Counted from the first letter of the stretch, positions 11,120-22,524 are shown. The stretch is DNA of 64,000 bases from Raphanus sativus (GCF_000801105.2 NC_079511.1:16453792-16517791), one strand, 5' to 3'. Numbers and translations are program-made. Notes: generated by a model not told the origin, from the letters alone.

Positions 11120-11227
11120 TCTATGAATAGAGATGGCAATTTGAAGGATTGCCAGCGGGCTTGGTCGAAAGGGATTGTTGCGGGTCGGGATTGGTAAGCT
11201 AGATCCAAACCAGAATTTTAGCGAGCT

Positions 11228-11300
11228 TTCCGGTCTGAACCTGTGCGGAATTGAGCCAATTTGCGGTCTGAACTTGTGCGGAATTGGGCTAATTTGCGGT
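11228..11300 (+). repeat. Subterminal tandem repeat of the hAT element
   Basis: Two copies of a ~34-bp unit (core 'gtctgaacYtgtgcggaattgRg'). Subterminal repeats are typical binding sites for hAT transposases; that role is inferred. Confidence 0.55.
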
Positions 11301-12286
11301 TTATGCCTAATTTTTCATGCAGGATTATGGGGTCCCATGAATGTATTTTCATTTCATCTCTTCAGATGTCCAAACAACGATCGAGTGTGAATGGCGATTT
11401 TCATGGTGATCTTCACCGACAAAAGGGAAGAGGCTCTTGCGGTAACGCTTCGCCGTTTGACAGTTTGTCTTGTCTTCCTTCAATCTTCCATATGCACCCG
11501 TGGAGCTTCGCCAGCTAAAGAGATGAACTTTGGCGACACCAACAAAACTAATAGAGATCCTTGAAGGCGATTCGAGCTCAGGTGGTGCTTACACTCTTCC
11601 ATACGTCATCAATCAGCAGGAGAGAAGCTCAGATGGTGCATGTTCAGAAGTTTGTATTTCATTTTAATTATATTGAAGATTTGTGTTAACTTTCGAGTCT
11701 AACTTGCTGAGTTGTTTGATAAGGACATTTGTTTGTTGATTGTAACTTGTGTTGTCATTATGTTCTATAACTGTTATACATATATATATATACATTTTCA
11801 CTTCATCTTCTTCTTTTCTTCACATTGTCCATCTGTCTTTGGCACTGCTCTTGTTTTTTTTCTTTCCCACTCTTTGTTAACTGTTTTTCTGTTAGCCTTA
11901 TAGAAATTTCATTTGCTTATATTAGATATTGAATGATTCCATGGGTGAGAAAAAAAAATACCTTTGTTCACCAATGTATAGCTTCACAGTCATCGTTTTG
12001 TGTGCAATTAACTTAAGTTATGCTCTCAGATCATGTCAACGTGATGAAATAATATAATACTATAAGTGATGATGCCATGCTTAATTACATCTCTTGATTA
12101 AACAAGAATTTGTTACTTCTTTTGTTTCCAGACGAGTGGTCATTTCATTCAGTTTATATATTCTTCATCATCTTCATTGATTATAGATCAGGTTCAGGTT
12201 TCACATAATCCGATTTTGGAGTCTTTTGGTCATGTATTCTTATTCATGCCACTGATAAGATATTGCAAACTTTGTTTTACTTTCAG

Positions 12287-12466
12287 CCAGAACCTTCCCC
12301 TACTACAAGTTCTTTGTTCAAGCCTCGACCAATGCATGCTAACTCAAGTTCTTATACAGGAAGAACATTCCATCACAACACCTTCACCGAGCATAAGTCC
12401 ACTGAATTTGAATTCAGACCTCCTGCATCCAACATAGTATTGTTTCACAAGCTAAAAGTTCTTTAG
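12287..12466 (+). pseudogene. Possible captured host exon inside the hAT element (unidentified)
   Basis: A pyrimidine-rich tract and TTTCAG (12281-12286) precede an open frame of 59 codons ending at TAG 12464-12466. It is rich in S, T, P and F, with a 'FEFRPPASN' phrase. The layout (polypyrimidine, AG, non-TE-like coding composition) resembles an exon picked up by a DNA transposon. The composition reminded me of N-terminal regions of WRKY-type regulators, but I could not confirm that. It may be a chance ORF. Confidence 0.35.
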
Positions 12467-13133
12467 ATTCCTTTGTATGTTGTTGTGGGGTGGCATTGTC
12501 TTAATATCTTTATTAATTTTAAGGTATATTTGGTTCATATAATAATACTCGTCTCTTGACATATAATCAGTGTACCACTGTGGTCCTAATAGATAGAAGA
12601 AACTGTCAGCAGATGATATTGATGAGCCTTGAAAATAAACTTGACAACTAACTTGACAACGTAGAGATCGTTTTAACGTGTAAGCTCAGGTGATGTTTGT
12701 TTTGTTTCTGGTTATTGTTTGTATGTTTCTGTGTAAGCTTGTCTTGTTCTATCTTCTCCATTCATGAGACTATAATCAACCAGAGAAGTGTTTTCAAATC
12801 TAAAATATGAAGCTTACATAATTATACAAAACTACATAATTACAGATAGATGAGCGTTCATGTTGCAAGATGCAAGTAATGTTCCATTTTCTTATAGAAC
12901 TGACTTATGTTGTAATTTCATCTCTCTTGGTCTCTTCTTGTTGCAGCCTTTCAGGTGACATGTGAAGACCGGAGTCCCATGGGCCTGTACCGCCAAGGCT
13001 TGTGAAAGTTACGGGTCGGCATTGGGCAGCACTTCTAGGGACCACATCTTGCGTGGGCCTCTACCGCAAAGACGTGCATTCAACGTGTGCCGCGGCAGAG
13101 CGGTACAACCCAATTGCCAACACTACCTATGAA

Positions 13134-14166
13134 TATTTTTTTAAAAATCTTTATTTTGAAGTTTTCACAATTCTATATTTAACGTTTATAATTGTTATTA
13201 TAAAAAAAAATTCAAATCTAACTTCAAAATTACTTATATTTTACACTATAGTCCTTATATTTAATATGGTTAAGGTTAATGTAAATTCATAAAATATTTA
13301 GAAATAACTAACACATATATAAAACTATTATAGCAATATTAATTAATAAAATTGTACATTAAAATATAAAATTGTAAATAAACATACATAACTAAATATT
13401 AAACCACAAACAAAATACCATATTATTCCATAAAATTATTTCTGTAATGTTTCAATATATAATCAATTAATGCACGAAGTAAGAAATATTTTTCTACTTT
13501 TTATTTAGACATTACGAGTTAATTTATTTTTCTACTTTTTATTTGTAGATTACAAGGTAATTTTATAAAAATTAATTTGAAAAATTTAAGAGGTATAAAA
13601 TTATTAATAATTAAAATATTAAATGAAAAAAAAATTATAATCATAAATGTGATGTGTAACTATAAAGGTCAAAATGCAAATTCAAAGATGAATCTTTAGA
13701 TATGAAATTTGGAGTAGTTTCACTATTTAAAACTTCAAATTTGATGATATATATTCATATTTTTTTTTTGAAGTTATAGAATTTGTTTTGGAAATGCTGA
13801 TAAGCGAGAAAAACTGGATTTCCTCGTAAATTGAACAAAAATTATATTAGTGTATAAACTATAAATATTTCTAAAACGTAGTATGGTCTAGTCGTTTAAT
13901 GATGTTCAGTTGTTCCAGTTCACCTTTAAACCATTAACCATAGATAGTTTTCTCTAAATTTAAATGAATTCCAAAATTATTTATTTATCATGTATAAATA
14001 TAATTAATTATTATTTATATACTTCAACAAAAAAAAGAAGGTGAGGTCTCGTGTTGGTTATGTTAACTAATTTCACGCTTTATTTAAAACTGGTTCGTAT
14101 ATTTATAGTTAACTTAATTTTACTTCATTTCATCTGATTTTGGTATTATTGATTGTTTTAACTTCC
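13134..14166. other. AT-rich intergenic DNA
   Basis: No supported gene. Long A/T runs and decayed sequence; I saw no terminal repeats. Confidence 0.5.
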
Positions 14167-14262
14167 AATTTAATATATATATATATATTAGCAAAACGGG
14201 TTTCTCTAGCAAAACAATTTAATATATGTATATATATTAGTAAAACGAGTTTCCCTAGAAAA
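14167..14262 (+). repeat. Short tandem duplication
   Basis: A unit of about 49 bp ('caatttaatatat...attagcaaaacgggtttc') occurs twice head to tail with a few changes. Each unit contains a (TA)n run. Confidence 0.6.
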
Positions 14263-14876
14263 TTGCTATGTATTTTTTCTTTCAATTTTTGTTATTTAAA
14301 TAAATAATATATTTTTTAAAAAATTAGCACTATAAAAGGAGATCAATGTTTTGAAAATCAGATCGGACTGACTGGACAAATTGGTTGGACCGTGACTCGC
14401 TCTTCTAACCGGTTACGGTTGTGTTAAGAACCAGATTTGTGTAAAACCGGCAAACCCATCAAGTCAGTCAAACTTGTTAAAACTAGTGATCCATTTCAAT
14501 ATTAAATTTTGATTTTCTTAAATTCAAGCATTGAAATTAAAAAATGCAATTTAAAAAAAAGAATCAGAAACTTTCATACTGTTTTCTAGTATCTATCTAA
14601 ATTAATTAATTTTCAGCATACTTTTATATGATTTATATTTTATTTTTTAATTTTAGTTTCACATTATTTTAGATCTGGATATAAAATTGTATCAAAACAA
14701 TTTTATACTTATATTTCGATATATATATATATTATGTATTTAATTTAAATTAAATTAAAATATCGATTGGATAGGTCCGACCATTGACTCAATTATAGTG
14801 TCAAGTTGATGTGTAGTTCGGTTCTCGAAACATTGACTATAATAAACCATTTGTTCTGCTTGATTTGTATTTTTCC

Positions 14877-15045
14877 ACATGATCTACACTTGATTTGCTT
14901 GCCTGCATAATCTACTTGATCCGCTTGATTTTCATAATCTACTTGATCCACTTGATCTGCAAAATCTACTTGATCCGCTGATCTGCATAATCTACTTGAT
15001 CTGCTTGATCTGCATAATGTACTTAATTTTCATCGTTTAAACTGA
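14877..15045 (+). repeat. Minisatellite, unit built on 'cttgatctgcataatcta'
   Basis: Roughly six units of 18-27 bp, each alternating 'cttgatcYgc' with 'ataatctacttgatc', and varying in length by loss of the 'ttgatccgc' half. The array is bounded by ordinary AT-rich sequence. It has no open frame. Confidence 0.75.
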
Positions 15046-15520
15046 TTTTATCATTCAAAGCCATAGAACACCTCCAACAAGAAAACTTCATATAGCATCT
15101 AGAAAATAAAAATTCAAAAAAAAAGGAGAGAGATACAAACTATCTAGCATATGTTTTTACATACCCACCAAAACTTTTCATGCCACATTTATCTTTCTAA
15201 ATGGTTCAATTTTCTGAAAGTAACAAAATATAATTCAATAATTTCATTACATTTAACTATAAATATTATTTGTCAAGAACTCCTTTGTGAGATATTTTCC
15301 TGATGAAGTTGTTCTTATGATTGTTATAAGTTCGAAGTGAGAATTGTGTGTGTTTTGTTAAATTTTCATTTTTCATCTGTTTTGTTTTGTTTTGCTAAAC
15401 TCTAAATATCATTCATGGGAATATGTGAATGAATATTTCTCTGTAGCCATTATGTTCTAAGAAACCGCAATTTTTTTTTTTAAACTCTAAAAAAACACTT
15501 AAGTTAAAAGCAAGACAATC
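15046..15520. other. AT-rich DNA without a gene
   Basis: Nothing supported here. It separates the minisatellite from the GC-richer block that follows. Confidence 0.5.
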
Positions 15521-16610
15521 ATGTATGGTGATCTTGAAGCTAATAATAACTTAGAACAAGCAGTAGCATATAATTTTAATTTTAAACACTTCTTGAAGTC
15601 TCAGTTGCGAGAGGAAACAAGAGTTAAGCTACGTAGAAATCGCATGAACACAAACCGAAAGTGGCTCCAAGCGGCTTCGACAGAAACGGCAGGCAAACAC
15701 TACAGTACACCTTAGGAGGAGAACGCCGAGCAAAGAACCCCCAACTTTCTCAGTGTCAAGACAAAGTGCAGACACGACATTTCTTTGCTGAAATGAAAAA
15801 CCAATACGAGTCAAGTGTAGGCAAAATTACATGCTCCTCATCCGGCCACCCGACACATTATAGTAAGAGAGACATCAAGGATAGACGACACAGTGCTTCG
15901 TCGGAGCTAATGAATCGAGGATTAAAGTACAAAAGGTTATCGAGAATCTTCTTTACAATAGGCGACACCACATGAAAACAATGATACCTTCATCTAGCAG
16001 AAGACACTGTCAAGGCGTTTCGTCCTCAGAACCATATGAAAAAAATATCAGGAAGCGAGAGGAGGGACCTCGAAGAAACACCGCTGGGATACCAGGCTGT
16101 CGTCAATTGAACTACAAACAGAGGTCCTCAGAGAAGGAGAGCCTTGACACCGCCAACTCTCCAAAACGGAGAGGAGAAGCTCAACAGAGACCTTGAAATG
16201 CCAATCTCACAAAATTGCATGGGTACAAGCAAGCCGAGAAGGCAAGGATGAGGCAACGACGCTAGATCATCCACTCTGGCAGGGAGAGGTCAGATCTGAA
16301 CCAGATCTGCTCTAGTTGAAAAAAAAGAGGCAGCAATCGAGGCTCCTTAGGCTCCCCGACAAAACCGCTCCACGTTGGCGCTCAAGAGATACCAAACACG
16401 TGAGTAGCTCCGATTAGATTCACCTAGATCGACGAATATCCATAACACCGGACAAGGAGGAGGAGTTTAGGAGTATGAGGCTAAGGGATAAGGCTGGGAA
16501 AACGAACGAACTGGTGGGGGTGGAGACCGGAGCAGAGGCATCTGGCGACTGTGGTGGTTGAGATTAGGTTGTGGAAGCTAGCTTAAAGGTATTATGGGGA
16601 GAGACCCTAA
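15521..16610. other. Unidentified GC-richer block
   Basis: About 1.1 kb clearly richer in G and C than its surroundings. On the plus strand there are three short overlapping ORFs (15521-15715, 15661-15975, 15972-16196) without recognisable domains. On the minus strand, 16610-16350 starts after a T-run and reads like the leader of a LINE-type element or a gene 5' UTR (CT-rich with many CCACC/CTCC words). I could not find a reverse transcriptase or terminal repeats. It may be a fragment of a non-LTR retrotransposon or a captured gene piece. Confidence 0.3.
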
Positions 16611-17138
16611 AAAAAAATTCTTTTTTTTATGAATGAGAATTATTAAAAATGTCACTTATATAATCCTTATTGTCATATTTCATCAAACGGTGTTTTCTGA
16701 TGTTTGTCAAGATTCTGAGTTTTTGAGAAAAATTGAGGTCAATCGTCGTGGTCTTTCACCGATCAATACTTAACCGTCAACTACACGATCACCAACCGCA
16801 GTTTAGAATATGGGTTAAACCAATAGATCAGAGAAGCAATTTGTTTGAAATCATCAGTCTAGTATTTATGCTATAATCAAATAAAATCCATCTATGCATG
16901 GCATGAATGCTTTGAGGTTTGACATGTGTTTTTGGTTGTCCGAACTTGTGAATAGCCCATTGTGAGACATGTTTGTTTATATGGCATCTACCTTCAACAA
17001 TAATTTCTGAAAGCATGAAGGTTGGTTTGATATTTACTCATTTACAAGTTAGAGTTACAAAGCGGGTCTAGGATACCTAATCATTTTAAAATCACAAATA
17101 AACTCATGTTTCATTTTAATTGTCGTTTTAGGAGCTAC
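16611..17138. other. AT-rich spacer before Tat element B
   Basis: Contains A and T runs and a 62-aa minus ORF with no recognisable features. The left boundary of the truncated Tat element B is at about 17138. Confidence 0.45.
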
Positions 17139-17523
17139 TAATCGAGGTCCCGACCCGACGACAAAGAGTATGCCCCGAAAACTCCAAACTCAATGAGGAG
17201 CTACTAATCGACCATTTAGATATGATCGAAGAACGACGAGAAAAAACAGCAGTACGCATACAAAACTACCAGCAAGACGCTGCTCGCTACTATGATTCAA
17301 ACATAAGAAACCGCAGCTTCTCAATCGGCGACCTATATCTACGAAAAATGTTCAATGGAACAAAAGAAAAAGGAGTAGGAAAACTAGGTACGAGATGGGA
17401 AGGACCTTATAAGGTAACAAAGTAAGTACGCGACGGCGTCTACGAACTGGAAAAGTGCAAAACGGGTTGCCCCGAAATGAGACCCTGGAATGCCTACAAC
17501 CTCAAGAAGTATTACAATTAAAA
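17139..17523 (+). pseudogene. Integrase C-terminus of Tat element B (truncated)
   Basis: The frame encodes the tail of a Tat/gypsy integrase: 'MIEERREK', 'IQNYQQDAARYYDSNIRNRSF', 'GDLYLRK', 'GKLGTRWEGPYKV', and after a stop at 17423 'VRDGVYELEK' and 'RPWNAYNLKKYY'. This end of the polyprotein mediates DNA and chromatin contacts in gypsy integrases. Everything upstream (gag, PR, RT, RNase H, catalytic core) is absent. A 52-bp spaced repeat of 'aggagctactaatcga' (17141 and 17193) lies in the first part. After it, 17560-17650 matches the post-integrase region of element A. Confidence 0.8.
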
Positions 17524-17965
17524 ACCTTGACGTCCAATCCTCAATCGAACATAGAGCTCGGGGCCACAAACAATATAATAAAACGAACATCAGAACTACG
17601 AACATGCTTGATCCCTCGAAAAGCGTACGTAGGCAGCTCGATACCGAGCGCAGCCCAAACAATCAAATAAATATCTCCAAAAATAAAACACGGGCAGCAC
17701 AGCCCAAGCAAACAACCAAATCGTTTAACCACGTGAACGTCCATAAAACAGATTCATGATCAGTCTCTGTTCTACAAACATCTAGAAAGATAAAAAACGC
17801 ATGTTCAACCAAAAAGAAAACATATGATTAAAGGTATTAATCCGCTAATCCATTGAAAATATATATAGATGTTCTTCGACAACAAAACACAAACATAAAA
17901 AAAAAGTAGTAATAACACACAAACCTCAAAGTTTCAAATAACAGACATCAAACAAATCAAGGCAT
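17524..17965. other. Post-integrase spacer of Tat element B
   Basis: Non-coding link between the integrase end and the antisense ORF. The stretch at 17580-17650 shares clear DNA similarity with 3880-3950 of element A ('cttgatccctcgaaa..gtacgtaggcagc'), which shows that the two elements are related. Confidence 0.55.
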
Positions 17966-20354
17966 TCAATCCTCAGTTCGATCTTGGTTGATCAAATCTT
18001 TGGAAACTTGAGGGTGATCGAGACGCCTAAGAGAAGAGTCAGACACAGCAGCCAAGCCGTAGTCAATCTCGAGTGAGGTCTCCTGACGCTTAAGGTGCTC
18101 CACTTCTTCTTCCAGCTCGAAGCCACCCTCGTTATATTCAGTCAAGGCCTCGATTCGAGCTCGAACCTCCTGCAAACAAACCTCCGCCTCCTTCTCCCCC
18201 TTCCTCTTCTGGAGATTAGCCCTAACCACGTCCAAAACTGGATCATACTCACGAGCAATAGAGCGACGAGCAAGACATCGCTCCCTGCGGGCTGCCCTAT
18301 CGCGACCTTCGGTCTCCCGTTTAAAATTCTCTTTCATCAAGTCGAGATCGCCTCGAATCGCGACCTTCTCCACCTCATCGGCTGCTAATATTTCCTTAAG
18401 ATCTTTAACTTCCTCCTCATGTTGTCGCTCCTTCACCCGAGCCGCCCCCAGCTCAGCCCGGAGTTGCTGAATTGTAAGAAGATGACCTCCGATCTCCTCT
18501 CTGCTCGGGAAATCAGCCAGACATGCTTCCATTAAGGCAGCGTACTCATTACTCGCCTTCATATCCTAAAAAAAAAGAGAAAAATTACTAACCATTTCGA
18601 CCAGGACCCAGAAGCGCTCGCAAAATAGCTTACCTTCGCATTAGCAACCGCCATCTGAACATAGGCGTCACGTCCCCGCACTCGCTCCAAAGAAGGAATC
18701 TCGCACCCCCGAGCTCTGATCTTACCCAGACCGATGCAAGGCGCTTCAAATTCTCTAGAATCGAACCATCGTTGTCATACGAAAAATGCCAGCGAAGAAA
18801 ACCCCCGGTTGACTGAAGGCGATTGACTGGATCGAACCGAGAAGTACCTTCTCCAGAAACTCGCACTGGAAAAGGGAGCCTAGAGCTCGACAAACTGAGA
18901 TCCGCAGAAACGATCTCTTCCGGAACCTAATGTCAAGTTCGATGAGTCTCAGAATCGACGTCATCTTCATCCGCAACCAAACCGGCTGAGAAGTTCAGCA
19001 CTGTTTGATTCCCACCAGCAGGAATAGCAACTGACACTGGTCTAACCAAAAGACCGGGAGATTGAACTTGGGATCTCGACCTAAGCACTCGTCCCTCCGG
19101 AGTCCCCCGTATCCGCTTCGATGGCCCGACATCAGAAGATGCATCAGAGAGATCGGCTGAAGCTTCCTGCGCTCTCGCCCCTAAACCAAATAAAATTTTA
19201 GCTAATAAAAATCAATGACTAATCGGAGGATTACAGGAATTCATAGGATCGACTTACTTTTACCTTTACGACCCCTCTCTGGTCGAACTGGAGCCTCTAG
19301 CTCAATAGGAGCAACACGATTCTGCCTGGGTGGAAGAGCATAGGCAGCTCGAATTCGCTGCGGGGTAAAAAAAGCCATCAATGGCTACTTTGACGCAATG
19401 ATGTAATTAACCCATGAAGTTCCGGAGTCATAGGTGCAAGACCAAAGTGTTCTGCAAATAAACAAAGGATCAGGGCACAAGAGACGTTGAAAATCAAATA
19501 AAGAAATCGCTTACCAATTTCATAAGACCATTCCCTAGGAATCCGAGTGAAACCGAAATCGTCAACCGACGCCGGATTAATCTTGAAAACAAATAATTTC
19601 TCCCTCCACCGGTCATCTTTGTTGGGAATACCACTGACGATGGAACGACCCTTGCACGGAGCCAGAATCATCGTACTTGGGAAGCCATTTTCCGCTTGAG
19701 GGTGAACAACTGCTTCAGCTCCGTCAAACCAAACTCTAAACCCTCCTCTCTAGCTCGAATCCACGATGTCAAGAAATATCGGAACAAAATTGGGACTCAT
19801 TTGAGTAAAAGCCATCTCAAGTTCCGCCAATGCCTCTAAAAGGAAATGAGAAAGAGGAAATGATAAACCGCCATCTTTAAAATTGGACATATAAGCCCCA
19901 CAATATCCCGGCCTCACGGCTTCGGGAGTTTCACCATCGGGAAGTTCAAGCTCAACGGATTACGGAGCCATAATCATCGTACTTGGGAAGCCATTTTCCG
20001 CTTGAGGGTGAACAACTGTTCAGCTCCGTCAAACCAAACTCTAAACCCTCCTCTCTAGCTCGAATCCACGAGGTCAAGAAATATCGGAACAAAATTGGGA
20101 CTCATTTGAGTAAAAGCCATCTCAAGTTCCGCCAATGCCTCTAAAAGGAAATGAGAAAGAAGAAATGACAAACCGCCATCTTTAAAATTGGACATAGAAG
20201 CCCCATAATATCCCGGCCTCACGGCTTCGAGAGTTTCACCATCGGGAAGTTCAAGCTCAACGGAGTAGCTGACTCCCCAGAGCTCGTAGATTTCTTCGAT
20301 GTCCTTCTCTTTGAAAATTGTTGGGAGATACGGGCAAAACATTTCATTCGCCAT
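17966..20354 (-). pseudogene. Antisense additional ORF (aORF) of Tat element B, spliced, several breaks
   Basis: Reading minus from ATG at 20354 (start 'MANEMFCPYLPTIF'). The first exon encodes a domain like the plant 'putative gypsy type transposon' family: 'GYYGASMSNFKDGGLSF.LSHFLLEALAELEMAF.QMSPN'. Further pieces follow at 19671-19378, 18976-18630 and 18562-17966. The last one (198 aa) is a heavily charged coiled coil. Introns are marked by T-rich tracts before AG, for example just before 18563 and near 19500. Frames change several times, and a ~305-bp segment is duplicated (19657-20268), so it is not functional. It corresponds in order and orientation to the aORF of element A. Confidence 0.7.
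19657..20268 (+). repeat. Tandem duplication of ~305 bp inside the element B aORF
   Basis: 19657-19962 and 19963-20268 are head-to-tail copies beginning at 'cggagcca(g/t)aatcatcgtacttgg'. They differ by a handful of substitutions and one 1-bp loss. The duplication interrupts the antisense ORF. Confidence 0.85.
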
Positions 20355-20444
20355 GAGTTTGAGATAATAGAAGAAAGTTTTGAAAAAAGTAATGAGAGAG
20401 AAAACTAGATCGTTGTAGCGAAGAAGACGATTCAATCGACAAAA

Positions 20445-20457
20445 ATAAATATATAAA
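20445..20457 (-). promoter_or_regulatory. Antisense TATA box in front of the element B aORF
   Basis: On the minus strand the sequence reads TTATATATTTATTTTT about 95 bp before the aORF ATG (20354), with a CT-rich leader between. This fits a separate antisense promoter near the 3' LTR. Confidence 0.45.
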
Positions 20458-20549
20458 TCCCAAAGAAAAATGGCTCCCGAGGTGGTTAATCATAACCGGC
20501 CACGAACAATCGATACAAGCCACACGATTTAAGGAGTGGCCGAACAGTC

Positions 20550-21099
20550 AAATCAAGCTGACATGTGTGGTGCCCTATCTCTCAAAATTCGTGACGGGAC
20601 CAGATAAGAGGTTATCGTCCTCTCGGTTTCTCAAAATAAACCAAAAGGGCTGAGGGACAAATATTAGATCCAATTTTGGTCAGTTTCTTTAATGGGCCGG
20701 GATCGAGAATATGGGCGGCATAGATAAGAGCCCATAGCAAGCATGCGAGCTCGAGACGAAGTCTTCGAGAATCCGGAGATCGCGGGAGAGGTTACGAAGA
20801 GGATGGAGTGATACAACTATAAAAGAAGGGGAGAGATCGAGAAGCTGGACACGGGCAAAACCCTAGAGATTGACTTCATTGGACACCACTTTAGATATAT
20901 TCTTTCATCGATTTCTTTTGTAGTATTGAATCTCATTTCACTCATCGTAACCGATCCCTTACTCAATAAAGTCTATTTTTGTCGACCGATTTCCGATTAC
21001 ATCGTTGTGTTATAAGAATATCGTTGCTCACATCCTTTTCATTCCCCAGTTTACGTCACAAACACTATCAAATAGTTAGTGTACGTTTTAGGATCTACA
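20550..21099 (+). repeat. 3' LTR of Tat element B
   Basis: Follows the aORF. It contains TATAAAAG (20818-20825) and AATAAA (20965-20970) about 145 bp apart, as in a U3-R-U5 layout. The probable end is ...GGATCTACA at 21099. The start is set only roughly, near TGTGGTGCCC. No partner LTR is in the window because the 5' half of the element is missing. Confidence 0.6.
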
Positions 21100-21484
21100 C
21101 TTACTAAACGCCTAAAAAACATGACCATCAATTTTTAAAAAATATATACATCAAGTGACTTATTATTTTCAAATCATATACCTAGAATACATCATAACTT
21201 ATTTAAAATAACATAACAAATAAATTTAGTTATACTACTATAAATATAATAAATTTTAAATTCAACCTAGATGTGTAGTATAATAATATGTCAACATTTT
21301 ATTATACAAAAGTAAATAATTTTAAATACATTATATTTATAAAATGATAAATATTCATATTTAATACAAGATCTAGCTAATTATTAATAAAAACATAATC
21401 AATATATTTGTAACAATAAAACAAAATGCGGTCTTTTCTTAGAGGGCCAATTCAGCATTGCATATCTCTTATGTTGACATAATC
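21100..21484. other. AT-rich intergenic DNA
   Basis: No gene or repeat seen. Confidence 0.5.
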
Positions 21485-21496
21485 ATTTTAAACGTT

Positions 21497-21826
21497 GTGG
21501 AAACACCGTGGCCTAAAGGTCAAGGTTTAAAGACTTCTACACCTAGGTCTGGGGTTCGAATCTCAGGCAACGCAATTTCTACAGGAGGAGGTATGGGTTT
21601 CAGTTCCCGGAGAAGGCGGATTATGCAGAAAATTAGAGAAAAGGCTTACAAGAGATCTTCAGCATGGCGCAAGGAGTACCGTCAGGAATGGATCTCACAG
21701 GGTGACTCAGGGTGATGCAGTCAGGCGTGAATCTTCACAAGACATGTAGTATTGCCGGCTGTAATATCGTCTATTTAATGTTTCTCATGATTTGTAATAG
21801 CATAATCAACCAGACAAAAAAAAGTT
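21497..21826 (+). mobile_element. tRNA-derived SINE with 12-bp target duplication
   Basis: A polymerase III box A (TGGCCTAAAGG, 21509-21519) and box B (GGTTCGAATCT, 21553-21563) lie 34 bp apart, as in a tRNA-type promoter. The body ends in an A-rich tail (21815-21823). The same 12 bp, ATTTTAAACGTT, flank it (21485-21496 and 21827-21838), which is the mark of LINE-driven insertion. Size (~330 bp) and head resemble the SINE families known in Brassica. The 85-aa ORF across it is chance. Confidence 0.85.
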
Positions 21827-21838
21827 ATTTTAAACGTT

Positions 21839-22250
21839 AATCATATAAAGTTATTTCGTTTTAGACGTGATTTAATGATTTTTTATTCTATCAATTTAGT
21901 AGATAAATAAAATAAAGTGTGAAACCATTTGTAATTAGTTTTAGTTTTTTCTCTGTTTAATTGATGTCATATTGGATTTTGTTCAGTTTGGTATTAAAAC
22001 TGGATTCACACCGGATTAAACTTTAAAATAAAAATACAATTTAAAATTTTATCTATATAAACAAATGAGTTAATATTGTATTTTTATAAGAAGTTTGTTA
22101 AAATTCACACATATTAAAAGAAAAGAGTATTTTTAATAATAATAAAATACTTTGTTAGTTCAATATGGTTTAGTATGGTTATACTACACTAGCAAGTGCT
22201 TCGACAGAAACTAAGTCTACAATAACATCAACATATACAATACACACTAA
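21839..22250. other. AT-rich intergenic DNA between SINE and MITE
   Basis: No gene seen. Confidence 0.5.
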
Positions 22251-22524
22251 GAGCACCTTCAATCGTGTATTGCCCAGGCTCGATTTCCAATTTTAAAATT
22301 TGATTATTTTATTAGTTTTTTTCGTCTCATTAAAAAAATTGAAAATAAGCTAATCGTGGGCCTTCACGTGTCGTGAGGCCCGCGACACAGTAAGGAAACA
22401 CAACAAAGATCAGTCCTTATGTTAGGATTTTTCGGCCCAGTAATGCCACTGTTACCAAACCCAACCAATATTTTCATATATTTTTTTAGGAATGAGAGCT
22501 AAGTACCCCGCATTGCGGGTGCTC
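22251..22524. mobile_element. Tourist/PIF-Harbinger-type MITE, 274 bp
   Basis: Left end GAGCACCTTCAATCG; reverse complement of right end GAGCACCCGCAATGC. The flanking 3-bp duplication is TAA on both sides (22248-22250 and 22525-22527), as usual for the Tourist group. No coding capacity. The middle is AT-rich. Confidence 0.78.

Larger units (their letters stand above)
11128..13125. mobile_element. Non-autonomous hAT element, 1998 bp, with 8-bp target duplication
   Basis: The left end reads TAGAGATGGCAATTTG and the reverse complement of the right end reads TAGTGTTGGCAATTGG, giving short hAT-type terminal inverted repeats. The 8 bp outside are TCTATGAA (11120-11127) and CCTATGAA (13126-13133), 7 of 8 identical, as expected of a hAT target duplication. 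Inside there is no transposase. There is a short tandem repeat near the left end (11228-11300), a possible captured exon (12287-12466), and a GC-richer right subterminal zone (12965-13115) with repeated 'ccgc(c/a)aaggcttg / ccgcaaagacgtg' segments. Confidence 0.8.

Noticed and set aside
21509..21563. tRNA gene (box A and box B)
   Set aside because: The A and B boxes belong to a SINE with target duplications; no tRNA cloverleaf follows.
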